Origin: Streptomyces sp. SPB074
Lineage (GTDB): Bacteria; Actinomycetota; Actinomycetes; Streptomycetales; Streptomycetaceae
DNA: 64,000 nt
Reading direction: 5' to 3'
Assembly (NCBI RefSeq): GCF_000154905.1
Contig: NZ_GG770540.1
Coordinates: 29,311-93,310, forward strand
How positions within the stretch are numbered: the first letter of the stretch is position 1; the number at the start of each line of letters is the position of its first letter. The position numbers and the translations under genes are program-made. Below the pieces are notes generated by a model that was not told the origin of the DNA, did not search any database, and saw nothing but the letters and a program-made list of their open reading frames with translations. This document shows, in pieces, positions 18,032-27,427 of this stretch.

Positions 18032-19245
18032 GTGCCGAAGCTGCGGCCACGACTGCGTCGCGGATCACCGTGGTCGGCGCTTCCGCAGCCGGACTGAGTG
18101 CCGTGGAAGGGCTGCGGCGTGCGGGCTACACCGGAACACTCACGCTGATCGGTGAAGAGCAGCACCTGCCCTACGACCGGCCCCCGCTGTCGAAGCAACT
18201 GTTGTCCGGCGTCTGGGACGCCGACCGGCTCCACCTGCGCGGCGAGGACGACTTTCAGGCCCTCGGCGTGGAGCTGAAGCTGGGGCAACCGGCTACCGCT
18301 CTGGACACCGCTGCCCGCCAGGTCGTTCTGGCCGACGGCACAGTCGTCGGCTACGACGCCCTGGTGGTGGCCACCGGCACGCGGGCCCGGCGGCTGCCGG
18401 GCACCGAATCGGTGCGCGGGGTGCACGTCCTGCGCACGCTGGAGGACGCGCTCGCGCTGCGCGAGGATCTGGCGGCCAAGCCGCATCTGGCCGTGGTCGG
18501 CGGCGGCTTCGTCGGGGCCGAGGCCGCCGCCGTGGCCCGCCGCTTGGGCTGCGAGGTCACCCTTCTCACCGACACCGCTCAGCCGATGGGCGACGCCCTC
18601 GGTGACGAGTTGGGCGCCCTGCTGCGCACCGTCCACCAGGAACACGGCGTCAGGATCGAGACCGGAGCTCGTGTCGAGGAGGTCCTCGCCGACGGCGGGC
18701 GGGCGAGCGGGGTACGTCTCGCCGACGGCCGCACGCTGACCGCGGACGCCGTCCTGGTCGGTATCGGAGCCCGACCGAACACCGAATGGCTCACCGGCAG
18801 CGGCGTTCCGGTCGGCAACGGGGTCGAGTGCGATGCGACCCTGTACGCCGGGTTTGGGGTGTGGGCGGCAGGTGACGTCGCCTGCTGGCTCCATGCCCGC
18901 ACCGGTGAACCGTGGCGTATCGAGCACCGCACCAATGCCGCTGAGCAGGGCCTGGCCGTCGCCCGCAACATCCTGGCCGGACCCGGGCGGACTGTCGCGT
19001 TCGATCCGGTGCCCTACGTGTGGTCCGACCAGTACGACCTGAAAATCCAGATCTACGGCAGGACCCGTGGCGCCGACGAGGTCCGCGTCGTCGAAGGCAG
19101 CACCGCTGAGCGCAAGCTGGTCGCCCTCTACGCCAGGAACGGCCGGATCTGCGCGGCGGTCGGCATCAACATGGTCCGGGCCCTGCGCGGCTACCGGGCA
19201 CAGGTCGCTGCGGCGGCCCCTCTTCTCACCGGGAGTGCGGCATGA
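18028..19245 (+). CDS. FAD-dependent NAD(P)H:ferredoxin reductase
   Basis: The 405-residue protein has the FAD-binding motif ITVVGASAAGLSAVEGLRRA, then YDRPPLSKQLLSG, the NAD-binding motif HLAVVGGGFVGAEAAAVARR and a late FAD motif VWAAGDVACW, with a C-terminal reductase domain. This is the putidaredoxin reductase-like family used by class I P450s. The GTG start at 18028 overlaps the ferredoxin stop, so the redox pair is translationally coupled. Confidence 0.93.
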   Translation: MSAEAAATTASRITVVGASAAGLSAVEGLRRAGYTGTLTLIGEEQHLPYDRPPLSKQLLSGVWDADRLHLRGEDDFQALGVELKLGQPATALDTAARQVVLADGTVVGYDALVVATGTRARRLPGTESVRGVHVLRTLEDALALREDLAAKPHLAVVGGGFVGAEAAAVARRLGCEVTLLTDTAQPMGDALGDELGALLRTVHQEHGVRIETGARVEEVLADGGRASGVRLADGRTLTADAVLVGIGARPNTEWLTGSGVPVGNGVECDATLYAGFGVWAAGDVACWLHARTGEPWRIEHRTNAAEQGLAVARNILAGPGRTVAFDPVPYVWSDQYDLKIQIYGRTRGADEVRVVEGSTAERKLVALYARNGRICAAVGINMVRALRGYRAQVAAAAPLLTGSAA

Positions 19246-20519
19246 GCGACACCCTCAGGGCCGGAGTTGTCGGCCTGGGCATGATCGGCGGCGGGGTCGC
19301 CGTCAGTCTGGCCCGCAGCGGACGCGTCCCCGCAGTCTACGACGTCCGCCCCGACGCCGCCAGGGACCTGGCCGGTGTGCCCGATCCGCTCGGCTCGCCT
19401 GCCGAGGTGGCCGAGGTGTCCGACGTAGTGATGGTCGCGGTGGTCAACGCCGACCAGGCACGCGAGGTCATCGGCGGCAAGGACGGCCTGCTGCGAGCAG
19501 CTCGGCCGGGCCTGACCGTCGTGCTGCTCGCCACGGTTGCCTTGCCGGTCGTCCACGAACTGGCCGCGCTCTGCTCCGAGTCCGGTGTGGGCTTCCTCGA
19601 CTGCGGGGTGACCCCGGGCGACCAGGCCGCCGAGCACGGCATGGTCGCCATCCTCGGCGGCGAGCAGAGCATCGTGGAGGCGGCGCTGCCCATCCTTGAG
19701 GACTGGGCGAAGAAGGTGGTGCACTGCGGTCCGTCCGGCGCCGGTATGGCCACCAAGATCGCCCGCAATGTCGTCACGTACGGCAGTTGGCGCACGGTTG
19801 CCGAGGCCGCGGCCCTGGCCCGTGCCGCAGGTGTGGACACCGCCCGTCTTGCCGAGGTCATCGACGCGGCCGACCCCGAGGGCCGCACGCTGCTGCAACT
19901 GTTGCGGATGCAGGACGCCGACGGCGTGCTGCCCGGGGCTGTCGGCCGGCAGATCGAACCGTTGATGACCAAGGACCTCGAAGCCGCCCGCGACCTCGCC
20001 GCCGCCCTCGGTGTCCAGGCGCCCCTCGTCGAGACGGTACGCACCCAGGCTCGTCGCACCCTCCAGCTGGAGGCCGATGTGGCACCAGTCCCGGCACCGG
20101 CGAAGGAGGACGCCCGTGCATACGGACTGCACATGATGGACCAGGCGTACGGCCCCGGTTTCAGCGCTGCCGTCCAGGATGCCGACGACCCCTTCAGTAC
20201 CGAGACCGTCGACTACCTCTTCGCCCAGGTGTGGGGCCGCGCGGGCCTGTCCGTCCGTGACCGTCGGCTACTCACCCTCGGCGTCGCCGCCACCGTCGCC
20301 CGGCCCGAACTCGTGCAAGTGATCGCCAACGGGGCGCTGGTCAACGGGGAGCTGAGCGCGGAGCAGCTGCGCGAGGCCGTCCTGCACCTGGCCCTCTACA
20401 CCGGCTGGTGCAAGGCCACGGCCACCCACACCGGCGTCACCGCCGCGATCGCCGCGCACAACGCCGCCCAGCCCCCCACCAGCGGGCCCCACACCCTCGC
20501 GCAGGAGCAGCAGCAATGA
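19242..20519 (+). CDS. fusion of a 3-hydroxyisobutyrate-type dehydrogenase and a CMD-family domain
   Basis: Residues about 1-285 form a beta-hydroxyacid dehydrogenase: Rossmann motif AGVVGLGMIGGGVAVSLARS, substrate loop DCGVTPGDQAAEHGMV and the catalytic helix segment GAGMATKIARNV with its lysine. Residues about 290-405 match carboxymuconolactone decarboxylase/AhpD-like proteins (YLFAQVWGRAGLSVRDRRLL, LVNGELSAEQLREAVLHLAL, YTGWCKA). A free CMD-family protein is encoded again at 23062. The fusion suggests consecutive oxidation and decarboxylation or ring-opening steps. It overlaps the neighbours by 4 bp on both sides. Confidence 0.88.
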   Translation: MSDTLRAGVVGLGMIGGGVAVSLARSGRVPAVYDVRPDAARDLAGVPDPLGSPAEVAEVSDVVMVAVVNADQAREVIGGKDGLLRAARPGLTVVLLATVALPVVHELAALCSESGVGFLDCGVTPGDQAAEHGMVAILGGEQSIVEAALPILEDWAKKVVHCGPSGAGMATKIARNVVTYGSWRTVAEAAALARAAGVDTARLAEVIDAADPEGRTLLQLLRMQDADGVLPGAVGRQIEPLMTKDLEAARDLAAALGVQAPLVETVRTQARRTLQLEADVAPVPAPAKEDARAYGLHMMDQAYGPGFSAAVQDADDPFSTETVDYLFAQVWGRAGLSVRDRRLLTLGVAATVARPELVQVIANGALVNGELSAEQLREAVLHLALYTGWCKATATHTGVTAAIAAHNAAQPPTSGPHTLAQEQQQ

Positions 20520-21730
20520 CCGACATCCCCGTCAATCAGCCCGTCACCCGCGTTACTGGCGCCCCCCTCGACCCGCCGGCCGAGTACACCCGGCTCCGCG
20601 AGGACCAGCCCATCGTCAAGGCCCGCTTTCCCAACGGCTCGACGGGCTGGCTCGTCACGCGTTTCGAGGAGGGCAGCCAGGTCTTCACCGACCCGCGCCT
20701 GAGCGCCCGCCGTCCACGCCACGACACCCCTGAGGGAGAGATCGCCGAGGCCGGGGAGGACGCCCCCTTCGATGCCGGTTTCGTGATGATGGACGAGCCC
20801 GAGCACGGCGCCTACCGTCGGTTGCTGACTGCCCGCTTCACCCCCAAATCGGTGCAGAACAAGCTCCAGCCCTATCTCGACAAAATCGTTGACGAGCACC
20901 TGGACGCCATCGCCGCAGGCCCCGAGACCTTCGACTTCGTCCAGGCCATGGCCCTGCCCATCCCATGTCTGGTGATCTGCGAACTGCTCGGGGTCCCCTA
21001 CGAAGACCGTGACGGTTTCCACGACGCCACCGTCGATCTCATGGACATGGCCAAGAGCCGCGAGGAACGCGACAGGGGTGCCCACTGGCTCATCGACTAC
21101 ATCACCAGCCTCGTCGCCGACAAGCGCCGCACCGGTGCCAGGGACGGCATCCTCGCCGAACTCATCCACAAGAGCGATGGCGACGACGCGGCACTGACCG
21201 AGAAGCAGCTCATCGGCCTGGGCGTGCTGCTGCTGTTCGCCGGACACGACACCACGGCCGCCATGATGGGGCTGTCCACCCTCACCCTGCTCACCCACCA
21301 CGAGCAGCGCGAGCAGATGCTGGCCCACCCGGAGAAGACGGGCACCATGGTTGAGGAGCTGATGCGCTACCTCACCATCGTCCAGTTCGGCCTGGGCCGC
21401 GTGGCCAAGGAAGACCTCGAACTCGCGGGCGCTCAGGTGAAGAAGGGTGATCTCGTCGTCGTCGCGATGAACGCCGCCAACCGCGACCCGCGCGCCTTCC
21501 AGGACCCCGACACCCTCGACATCGACCGCAAGATGGCCCGCCACATGGGCTTCGGCTACGGCGTCCACGCCTGTCTCGGCCAGAACGTCGCCCGCGCCGA
21601 ACTCAGGACCGTCCTGCCCAAGCTCTTCCAGCGCTTCCCCAACCTGCGGCTCGCCACCCCGCTGGAAGAAGTCCCCATGGACTTCACCGGCACCAACTAC
21701 GGCGTCCGCAAGCTCATGGTCACCCGCTGA
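20516..21730 (+). CDS. cytochrome P450 (first of two)
   Basis: The 404-residue P450 has the I-helix oxygen-binding motif AGHDTT (242-247), the ExxR motif EELMR ending at Arg284, and the heme loop FGYGVHACLGQ with Cys353. Its size fits soluble bacterial class I enzymes. The ATG start overlaps the stop of the fusion gene (ATGA). The substrate is not identifiable; DEPEHGAYRRLLTARFTPKS is a standard C-helix region. Electrons should come from the ferredoxin and reductase at the head of the operon. Confidence 0.95.
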   Translation: MTDIPVNQPVTRVTGAPLDPPAEYTRLREDQPIVKARFPNGSTGWLVTRFEEGSQVFTDPRLSARRPRHDTPEGEIAEAGEDAPFDAGFVMMDEPEHGAYRRLLTARFTPKSVQNKLQPYLDKIVDEHLDAIAAGPETFDFVQAMALPIPCLVICELLGVPYEDRDGFHDATVDLMDMAKSREERDRGAHWLIDYITSLVADKRRTGARDGILAELIHKSDGDDAALTEKQLIGLGVLLLFAGHDTTAAMMGLSTLTLLTHHEQREQMLAHPEKTGTMVEELMRYLTIVQFGLGRVAKEDLELAGAQVKKGDLVVVAMNAANRDPRAFQDPDTLDIDRKMARHMGFGYGVHACLGQNVARAELRTVLPKLFQRFPNLRLATPLEEVPMDFTGTNYGVRKLMVTR

Positions 21731-21856
21731 GCCGCCCCCGGGGCCCAGGCAGCGTTCCCCGGAGCAGCTTGCGCCGTCCCCTGACAGGCAGCGCGCTCCG
21801 GGGAGCGGCCCCGGCCGCGGCATGACCCCACGTCTTTCGCAGGCAAGGAGTTCCCC

Positions 21857-23065
21857 ATGACTGTCTCCTTCGAACCCGCCCCCGCTTTCCCCCTGAAGCG
21901 TGGATGCCCCTTCTCGCCACCCGAGGACGCTACGGCCTTCCGGGAAAGCGGCCGGCCGCACCGGGTGACGATCTGGGACGGCAGCACGCCCTGGCTGATC
22001 ACCCGGCACGACCACATCCAGCAGCTCCTCGGAGCAGTCGGCATGATCAGCGCGGACGTCACCGACCCCGGCTTCCCCAACACCAGCGACGCCCAGCCCG
22101 CCGTCGAGGGCAACATCTTCTTCCGCAAGGACGGCACGGAACACCTCCCGGTACGCCGCATCCTCAACCCGGACTTCACCGCCAAACGCTCCGAAGCGCT
22201 ACGCCCGCGCATCGCCGAACTCACCGACCGGCTCCTCGACGACCTGCTCGCCATGGACGGCCCCGTCGACCTCTTCGAGCATTTCGCGCTGGCCCTGCCC
22301 ACCGTGGTGATCTGCGAAGTCCTCGGCGTCCCCTACGAGGACAGCACCACCGTGCACGAGTCCTCGAAGAAGATGGTGCAGCTCGCCATCGCGCAGGACG
22401 AGAAGGTGGCCGCCCACCGCGCTCTGCACGAGCTGTTGGCCCGTCACATGGAGGCCAAGCGCTCCCGCCCCGACAACGGACTGCTGTCCCGTCTGGTGAA
22501 CACCCACGTCGACGACAAGGGCGACCTGACGTTCGAGGAAGCTGTGGGGCTCGGCGTCCTCGTGATCGGCGCCGGGCACGAGACCACCGCCAACATGATC
22601 GCCCTGGGCATCCTCGCGCTCCTGCGCGAACCCTCACAGCGCGACCTCCTGCTGTCCGACCCGGTGGCGTACTCCTCGACCGCAGTCGAGGAGATGATGC
22701 GCTACTGGAGCATGGTGCAGACCGAACCGCGCCGCGTCCTGACCGAGGACATCGAGGTGGGCGGCGTACTACTGAAGGCCGGCGAGGGCATCATCTGCAA
22801 CCTGCCCGCCGCCAACCGGGATCCCTTGGTCTTCGCCGACCCCGAACGCCTGGACATCACCCGCAGGGAGCGCAAGCACATTGGCTTCGGCTACGGCGTG
22901 CACCAGTGCCTGGGCCAGAACCTCTCCCGGGTCGAGATGCAGGTGGCCTGGCCCAAACTGTTCGAACGGATCCCGGGCTTGCGGCTCGCCGTCGACGAGA
23001 GCGAACTGCACTTCCACGACGATGCCCTCACCTACGGAGTTGAGACGCTGCCGGTGACCTGGTGA
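21857..23065 (+). CDS. cytochrome P450 (second of two)
   Basis: The 402-residue P450 has AGHETT (239-244), EEMMR ending at Arg282 and the heme loop FGYGVHQCLGQ with Cys351. It follows the first P450 after a 126-bp gap, the only sizeable gap in the operon, with AAGGAG before ATG 21857. The N-terminus (FPLKRGCPFSPPEDATAF) differs clearly from that of the first P450, so it is a separate family rather than a recent duplicate. Confidence 0.95.
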   Translation: MTVSFEPAPAFPLKRGCPFSPPEDATAFRESGRPHRVTIWDGSTPWLITRHDHIQQLLGAVGMISADVTDPGFPNTSDAQPAVEGNIFFRKDGTEHLPVRRILNPDFTAKRSEALRPRIAELTDRLLDDLLAMDGPVDLFEHFALALPTVVICEVLGVPYEDSTTVHESSKKMVQLAIAQDEKVAAHRALHELLARHMEAKRSRPDNGLLSRLVNTHVDDKGDLTFEEAVGLGVLVIGAGHETTANMIALGILALLREPSQRDLLLSDPVAYSSTAVEEMMRYWSMVQTEPRRVLTEDIEVGGVLLKAGEGIICNLPAANRDPLVFADPERLDITRRERKHIGFGYGVHQCLGQNLSRVEMQVAWPKLFERIPGLRLAVDESELHFHDDALTYGVETLPVTW

Positions 23066-23472
23066 GCACCCAGGACACACCGGGCCCGGACCACTTCGCC
23101 CACCTCGCCGCGACCGGCCGCGCCACGCAGGCCGAGGTCATGCGCGTACCGCAGGAGGCAGTCCGGAGCGAGCCCGGATCGCTCAGCGACCTGGCGACCA
23201 AAATCGTCTTCGGCGACCTGTGGAACAGAGCGGGACTGAGCGTCCGCGAGCGGCGCATCGTCACGCGCACGGTCCTGGCCATGCTCCAGTCCCACCAGTT
23301 CCACGGACACCTGCATGGCAAGGCCGCCCTGGACAGTGGTGACCTGACCGAGGCCGAACTCCGGGAGATCGCCGTGCAGATCGCCTACAACGCCGGCTGG
23401 CCCGTTGCCACCTCCTTCGAATGGACCGTGGACAAGGCCACCGGCACAAAACCACCAGTGGAGGACCTGTGA
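23062..23472 (+). CDS. carboxymuconolactone decarboxylase-family protein
   Basis: The 136-residue protein reads IVFGDLWNRAGLSVRERRIV, then HLHGKAALDSGDLTEAELRE and IAVQIAYNAGWPVATS. This is the CMD fold, without the CxxC of AhpD peroxidases. It closely parallels the C-terminal part of the fusion protein at 19242. The GTG start overlaps the P450 stop and its own stop overlaps the SDR start (GTGA), so it is tightly coupled. Confidence 0.9.
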   Translation: MSTQDTPGPDHFAHLAATGRATQAEVMRVPQEAVRSEPGSLSDLATKIVFGDLWNRAGLSVRERRIVTRTVLAMLQSHQFHGHLHGKAALDSGDLTEAELREIAVQIAYNAGWPVATSFEWTVDKATGTKPPVEDL

Positions 23473-24272
23473 GCGGACGGCTTCAGGGCAGGCGCGCGAT
23501 CGTGGTCGGCGGAGGCCAGACCCCTGGCGCCACCACCGGCAACGGCCGCGCAGTCGTCCTCTCCTTCGCCCGCGAGGGCGCACAGGTTCTGGTCGTGGAC
23601 CGAGACTTGGACTCGGCCGAGGAGAGCGCCGAACTGGTGCGCAAGGAAGGCGGCACGGCGACCGCTCACCGGGCGGACATCACCGTCGAGGACGAGTGCG
23701 CGGGCATTCTCGACGCGGCTCTGGCGGTCCTGGGACATGTCGACGTGCTGCACAACAACGTCGGTGTCGTCCCCGCCGGCCGCACCGAGGACCTCGGTGC
23801 CCAGACATGGCGTCAGGGCTTCGAGGTCAACCTCACCAGCATGTGGCTGACCTGCAAGGCCGTCCTGCCCCACATGCGCCAGCGGCGGAGCGGTGCGATT
23901 GTCAACATCTCCTCCATGGCGGGCCTGCTCGCGGGTGGCGAAGCGATCGCCTACACCACCTCCAAGGCCGCGGTGCACGCCATGACCCGCAGTCTGGCAC
24001 TGGAGTACGCACCCCACGGAATCCGGGTCAACTGCATCGCCCCCGGCATGATGGACACCCCCATGGGCGTCGACGCCCCGGCCCGGGCGGAAGGTTCCTC
24101 CCGCGAGGACGTGGCCGCCAAGCGGGCCGCGCTGGTTCCGATGGGGCACCAGGGCACGTGCTGGGACGTTGCCAACGCCGCCCTGTTCCTGGCCTCTCAG
24201 GAGGCCGCCTTCATCACGGGCACGGTGCTCGCGGTGGACGGCGGGTTCACTCTGACCTCGCGCATGAGTTAG
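23469..24272 (+). CDS. short-chain dehydrogenase/reductase, last gene of the P450 operon
   Basis: The 267-residue SDR has an unusually long glycine-rich loop (VVGGGQTPGATTGNGRAVVL) in place of the standard TGxxxGxG, then HNNVGVV, the catalytic Ser in VNISSMAG and YTTSK (Tyr/Lys). The end FITGTVLAVDGGFTL is classic. It probably oxidises an alcohol made by one of the P450s. It is coupled by GTGA to the CMD gene and is followed by about 220 bp without a gene, then an IS3 element. Confidence 0.93.
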   Translation: MSGRLQGRRAIVVGGGQTPGATTGNGRAVVLSFAREGAQVLVVDRDLDSAEESAELVRKEGGTATAHRADITVEDECAGILDAALAVLGHVDVLHNNVGVVPAGRTEDLGAQTWRQGFEVNLTSMWLTCKAVLPHMRQRRSGAIVNISSMAGLLAGGEAIAYTTSKAAVHAMTRSLALEYAPHGIRVNCIAPGMMDTPMGVDAPARAEGSSREDVAAKRAALVPMGHQGTCWDVANAALFLASQEAAFITGTVLAVDGGFTLTSRMS

Positions 24273-24562
24273 CGCAGCGCAGCCTTCCCGGGGCATCCCA
24301 CAAGCACCCGCACCCGTGGGCGAGTGCCGGTCACTAGGTCGGGCTGCTGTGCACGGGATCGCCGCAGCAGCAGCGGGCGTTATCGGGACGTTGTACGGGC
24401 CATCGGTGAACAACCGGTGGCCCGGCAGGCAGCCGTGCCCCCTTGGTCGACGGCGCCGACCGGAGCTTCTCCAACCGGACCGGCTGGGTCGACCTGAAGC
24501 TTCCCCTTGATCGTGGACACCTGGAGACTGGGATCTTGAGGTTCCAGAGGAAGTAGCACCAG

Positions 24563-24862
24563 GTGGGAAGCAAGTACACGAAGCGGTACACCGAGGAGTT
24601 CAAGCGGGACGCGATCGCGCTCGTCGATTCCTCGGGCAAGACGGTCACCGCCGTCGCCCGGGAGCTTGGCATCAGCTCCGAGTCCCTGCGCGGCTGGTAC
24701 CGCAAGGCCAGGGCCGACCGGGGCGAGGGTGAGTCCGGTGAGCTGACCAGCGCCGAGCGCGAGGAGCTCAAGCGGCTGCGCAAGGAGGTCCGCGAACAGA
24801 AGCAGACGATCGAGATCCTGAAAAAAGCGACGGCCTTCTTCGTGAAGGAGAACGACCGGTGA
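24563..24862 (+). CDS. IS3-family transposase OrfA
   Basis: This 99-residue HTH protein (KYTKRYTEEFKRDAIALVDS, then VARELGISSESLRGWYRKAR) ends in a C-terminal coiled coil (REELKRLRKEVREQKQTIEI). The start is a GTG at 24563. It overlaps orfB by GTGA. It is intact, but its OrfB partner is not. Confidence 0.9.
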   Translation: MGSKYTKRYTEEFKRDAIALVDSSGKTVTAVARELGISSESLRGWYRKARADRGEGESGELTSAEREELKRLRKEVREQKQTIEILKKATAFFVKENDR

Positions 24863-25815
24863 GCGAGCTGTACCGGTTGATCCATGCGGAGAAGGCGACG
24901 TACCCGATCGTCCTGCTGTGCCGGGTGCTGAAAGTCGCCCGCTCCTCCTACTACGCATGGTGCGAGGGCGAGGCCGCACGCCGTGCCCGGCAAGCCGCCG
25001 ACGACGCGCTCGCCCACGAGATCACCGTGGTGCACATCGCCTCCCGCCACACCTACGGTGTCCCGCGCATCCACGCCGAACTACGCCGCCTGGGCCGGCG
25101 GGTGAACCGCAAGCGCATCGCTCGTGTGATGCGTGAGCGCGACATCCGTGGTGTCACCCGGCGCAGACGGCGTTCGCTGACCCGGCCCGACAAGAAGGCG
25201 ACACCGGCCCCGGACCTGATCGGCCGCAGCCGCTCGGGGTACGGGCCGTACTCGCCGATCGGCAGGTACGGCTCAATGAAATCCCACTCCGGGTCGGTCA
25301 GTTGCACTCGCGTCACGTACGACGGTCTACCGGACCAGACCGTGCCACGAAGGCACATCCCGCAGATTGATCACGACTCGATACGCTCCCACCTGGCCAC
25401 CCGCGAGGTCGTCGGCTACGCCATGGCCGGCCACCACCGCGCCGAGCTGATCGTCGACGCTCTCAACATGGCCCACGGCCGCGGCGGACTCGAGCCCGGC
25501 TGCGTGGTTCACAGCGATCGCGGCAGCGAATACACGTCGGCCCAATTCCGCCTACGAGTAGAGAAGTTAGGCCTGCGGCAGAGCTGCGGACGCACCGGGT
25601 CATGCTTCGACAACGCCACCGCGGAAAGTTTCGGGGCCCTGCTCAAAGAGGAGATCGGCACCCGCACCTGGCCCGACCGGGCCACCGCCCGAGCCGAGGT
25701 CTTCTCCTTCATCGAGACCTTCTACAACCGCCGCCGACTGCGCAAGCACCGGACTTTCGGCTATGTCACCCCGGCCGAGACCAGGCAGCGGCAGCAGCAC
25801 ACCCTCGCGGCATAA
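24859..25815 (+). pseudogene. IS3-family OrfB with its first catalytic region replaced
   Basis: The 318-codon frame is open, but residues about 124-177 (SRSGYGPYSPIGRYGSMKSH to HDSIRS) are the end of an IS5 element read antisense. They replace the DFTA...GDITY block that carries the first Asp of the DDE triad. The later Asp (VVHSDRGSEYT) and Glu (TAESFGALLKEE) remain. The protein should be catalytically dead although the frame is preserved. Confidence 0.85.
25228..25390 (-). mobile_element. 163-bp end fragment of the 5072-type IS5 element
   Basis: It matches about 6007-6169 and stops exactly at the IS5 terminus (GCTCCC, 25390). The other junction shares a short GCCGC microhomology with the host IS3 sequence. 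This fits insertion followed by an IS-adjacent deletion. Confidence 0.9.
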
Positions 25816-26080
25816 CGATCACGTGTCCGGGATCATGGGGAAACTTCACGGGCACTGTTCCCCCGACTGTAGGACCGCAGGGCCGGACCCGGTGACCGGG
25901 TCCGGCCCCCGGCCCGCCTCACCGCCCGCCCCCTGAGTGGCCTTCGGTCACGGGCCCACCCCTGCGGGGCCAGGGAGCCGCCTCCGGCGGCACCGATCCC
26001 GTGCGGTGAACCCATGACACCGTTGGACTGAATTGCTGTAAGGTTTCTTGTGTCAATTTCCCTGTAGAAATGAGGCGTAC

Positions 26081-26650
26081 ATGCGACGGGTCGCACTGTT
26101 CGGGCCCCCGGCCACCGGAAAGTCAACGCTCGCCCGCTGGCTCTCCACGGAACTCGACGAACCCCATACCGACCTCGACGACATCCTGTTCACCCCCCAG
26201 GGGCCGCTGCCGCTGGACGAATTCCGCCGGCAGGCCGCGGCCATCACCGCGACGGACGGGTGGATCGTCGAAGGGAACTTCTCCAAGCTGGCGGACGTCG
26301 TCTGGAACCGGGCCGACACCCTGGTCTGGCTCGACTTCCCACTGCCGCTGATCCTCTACCGGATCACCCGGCGAAGCCTGCGCCAGCTGGCCGGCCGGGA
26401 GGACAGCGCACAGGCCCGGCGCCTCACCTGGACCTCGGCGTTCTTTGCCCGCCGGTCCCTGCTGCGCACCGCCATCCGCAAGTACCGGGCCAACCGGCCC
26501 CGGTACGCCCGGCAGGTGGCCGAGGCCGCGGCCCTGGGCGTCGAGGTCGTACGGCTCCGCAGCCCACGCGAGGTCCAGCGCTGGAGGCAGAGAACAGCGA
26601 AGGGGGCGGAGAGCCGCTCACGAGCGGCCCGGCACACCACCGGCCCTTAA
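26081..26650 (+). CDS. small P-loop nucleotide kinase-like protein
   Basis: The 189-residue protein has Walker A GPPATGKST at residues 8-16, an acidic DLDDILF lid start, GWIVEGNFS and TLVWLDFPLPLILYRITRRS. This resembles the adenylate-kinase-like FlaR/topology-modulation group of small ATPases. The native substrate is unknown. A promoter may lie in the AT-richer stretch before ATG 26081. The adjacent 25849-26080 has no gene. Confidence 0.75.
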   Translation: MRRVALFGPPATGKSTLARWLSTELDEPHTDLDDILFTPQGPLPLDEFRRQAAAITATDGWIVEGNFSKLADVVWNRADTLVWLDFPLPLILYRITRRSLRQLAGREDSAQARRLTWTSAFFARRSLLRTAIRKYRANRPRYARQVAEAAALGVEVVRLRSPREVQRWRQRTAKGAESRSRAARHTTGP

Positions 26651-26741
26651 CCAGCCATCTCCACCACCAGCTGACGCCAGCGCAGGGAAGCACCCACCAG
26701 CCTACAAGGCACACCAGCCCGGACCACCCCAAGGAAACCCC

Positions 26742-27332
26742 GTGATCCCACATGGCCGCCCCGTGATCAACGAACGGGACATCGCCCAGAGAGCCGGTGT
26801 TCCCCTCCCCACCTGGAGGCGCCGGGACGCACCAGCCTTCCGGCGACGAGTAACCGCCCTCTTCGACAGTCGCGTACTCATCTACGACAAGGCCCAGGCA
26901 CATGCCTACCTCAACGGACAACCCATCCCTCCACTGCCCACGTCACCGCACCCCGACGACCTCCTCAACGACCAAGAAGCCGCAGCTCTCCTTGAAGTGA
27001 CACCCGGCACCGTCCGCGCCTACGCCAGCCAGAACTACCTCCCGCGAGGCACCACGGTCTACAGCCTCCGCCTCTGGACCCGCCAGGGCATCGAAGCCCG
27101 CCGCGACACCCCTCCCCGCCAAGGACAGGGTGGCGGTCGCCCCCCAGGCAAAACTGGCCCCACCAAAGCGCACCCCTACGAAGGCGACCCCCGCCTCCAC
27201 CTCGCCGCGCAAACCCTCACCGCCTCGCCAGGCACCCCCCGCACACATCTCGCTGCCACCCTCGCCGACCAGCACGGCAGCTCCACCCGCACCTGGGAAC
27301 GCCTCCTCGCCCAAGCCGCCCGCACCCAGTGA
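26742..27332 (+). CDS. helix-turn-helix DNA-binding protein
   Basis: The 196-residue protein contains two HTH-like segments: NERDIAQRAGVPLPTWRRRD near the N-terminus and LLNDQEAAALLEVTPGTVRAY in the middle, the latter excisionase/MerR-like (LPRGTTVYSLRLWTRQG). The C-terminus is basic, with another possible HTH (HLAATLADQHGSSTRTWERL). I chose GTG 26742, preceded by AAGGAA; GTG 26763 is also possible. It lies just upstream of the HEPN-like gene and could regulate it, but this is only positional. Confidence 0.65.
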   Translation: MIPHGRPVINERDIAQRAGVPLPTWRRRDAPAFRRRVTALFDSRVLIYDKAQAHAYLNGQPIPPLPTSPHPDDLLNDQEAAALLEVTPGTVRAYASQNYLPRGTTVYSLRLWTRQGIEARRDTPPRQGQGGGRPPGKTGPTKAHPYEGDPRLHLAAQTLTASPGTPRTHLAATLADQHGSSTRTWERLLAQAARTQ

Positions 27333-27352
27333 CGGACGCAGGCCCCCCGTCA

Positions 27353-27427
27353 CTTATCCGACGCGACAAAAAGGGACATGACGATCGTTCTGCCTGCGCG
27401 GCGGAAACCGGGAGGGGAACCGCGCGC
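27353..27427 (+). promoter_or_regulatory. conserved leader shared by both HEPN-like/zinc-ribbon genes
   Basis: CTTATCCGACGCGACAAAAA and the following bases up to the start codon closely match 59501-59575. Conservation across two loci suggests a promoter/leader that travelled with the gene. GGGAGGGG before ATG 27428 is a strong ribosome-binding site. Only the right half of the palindrome seen at 59484-59512 is present here. Confidence 0.6.

Larger units (their letters stand above)
24495..25848 (+). mobile_element. IS3-family element containing an IS5 fragment
   Basis: Left end TGAAGCTTCCCCTTGATCGT and right end (inverse) TGAAGTTTCCCCATGATCCC define the element. No clear target duplication is visible. 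It encodes OrfA and a damaged OrfB. A relic of its left end is at 13192-13292. Confidence 0.85.

Noticed and set aside
20396..22144. 582-codon minus-strand ORF over the P450 genes
   Set aside because: It mirrors the codon structure of the P450s on the other strand; typical high-GC shadow.
24495..25848. target duplication of the IS3 element
   Set aside because: Bases on the two sides do not match for 3-5 bp, so no duplication is claimed.
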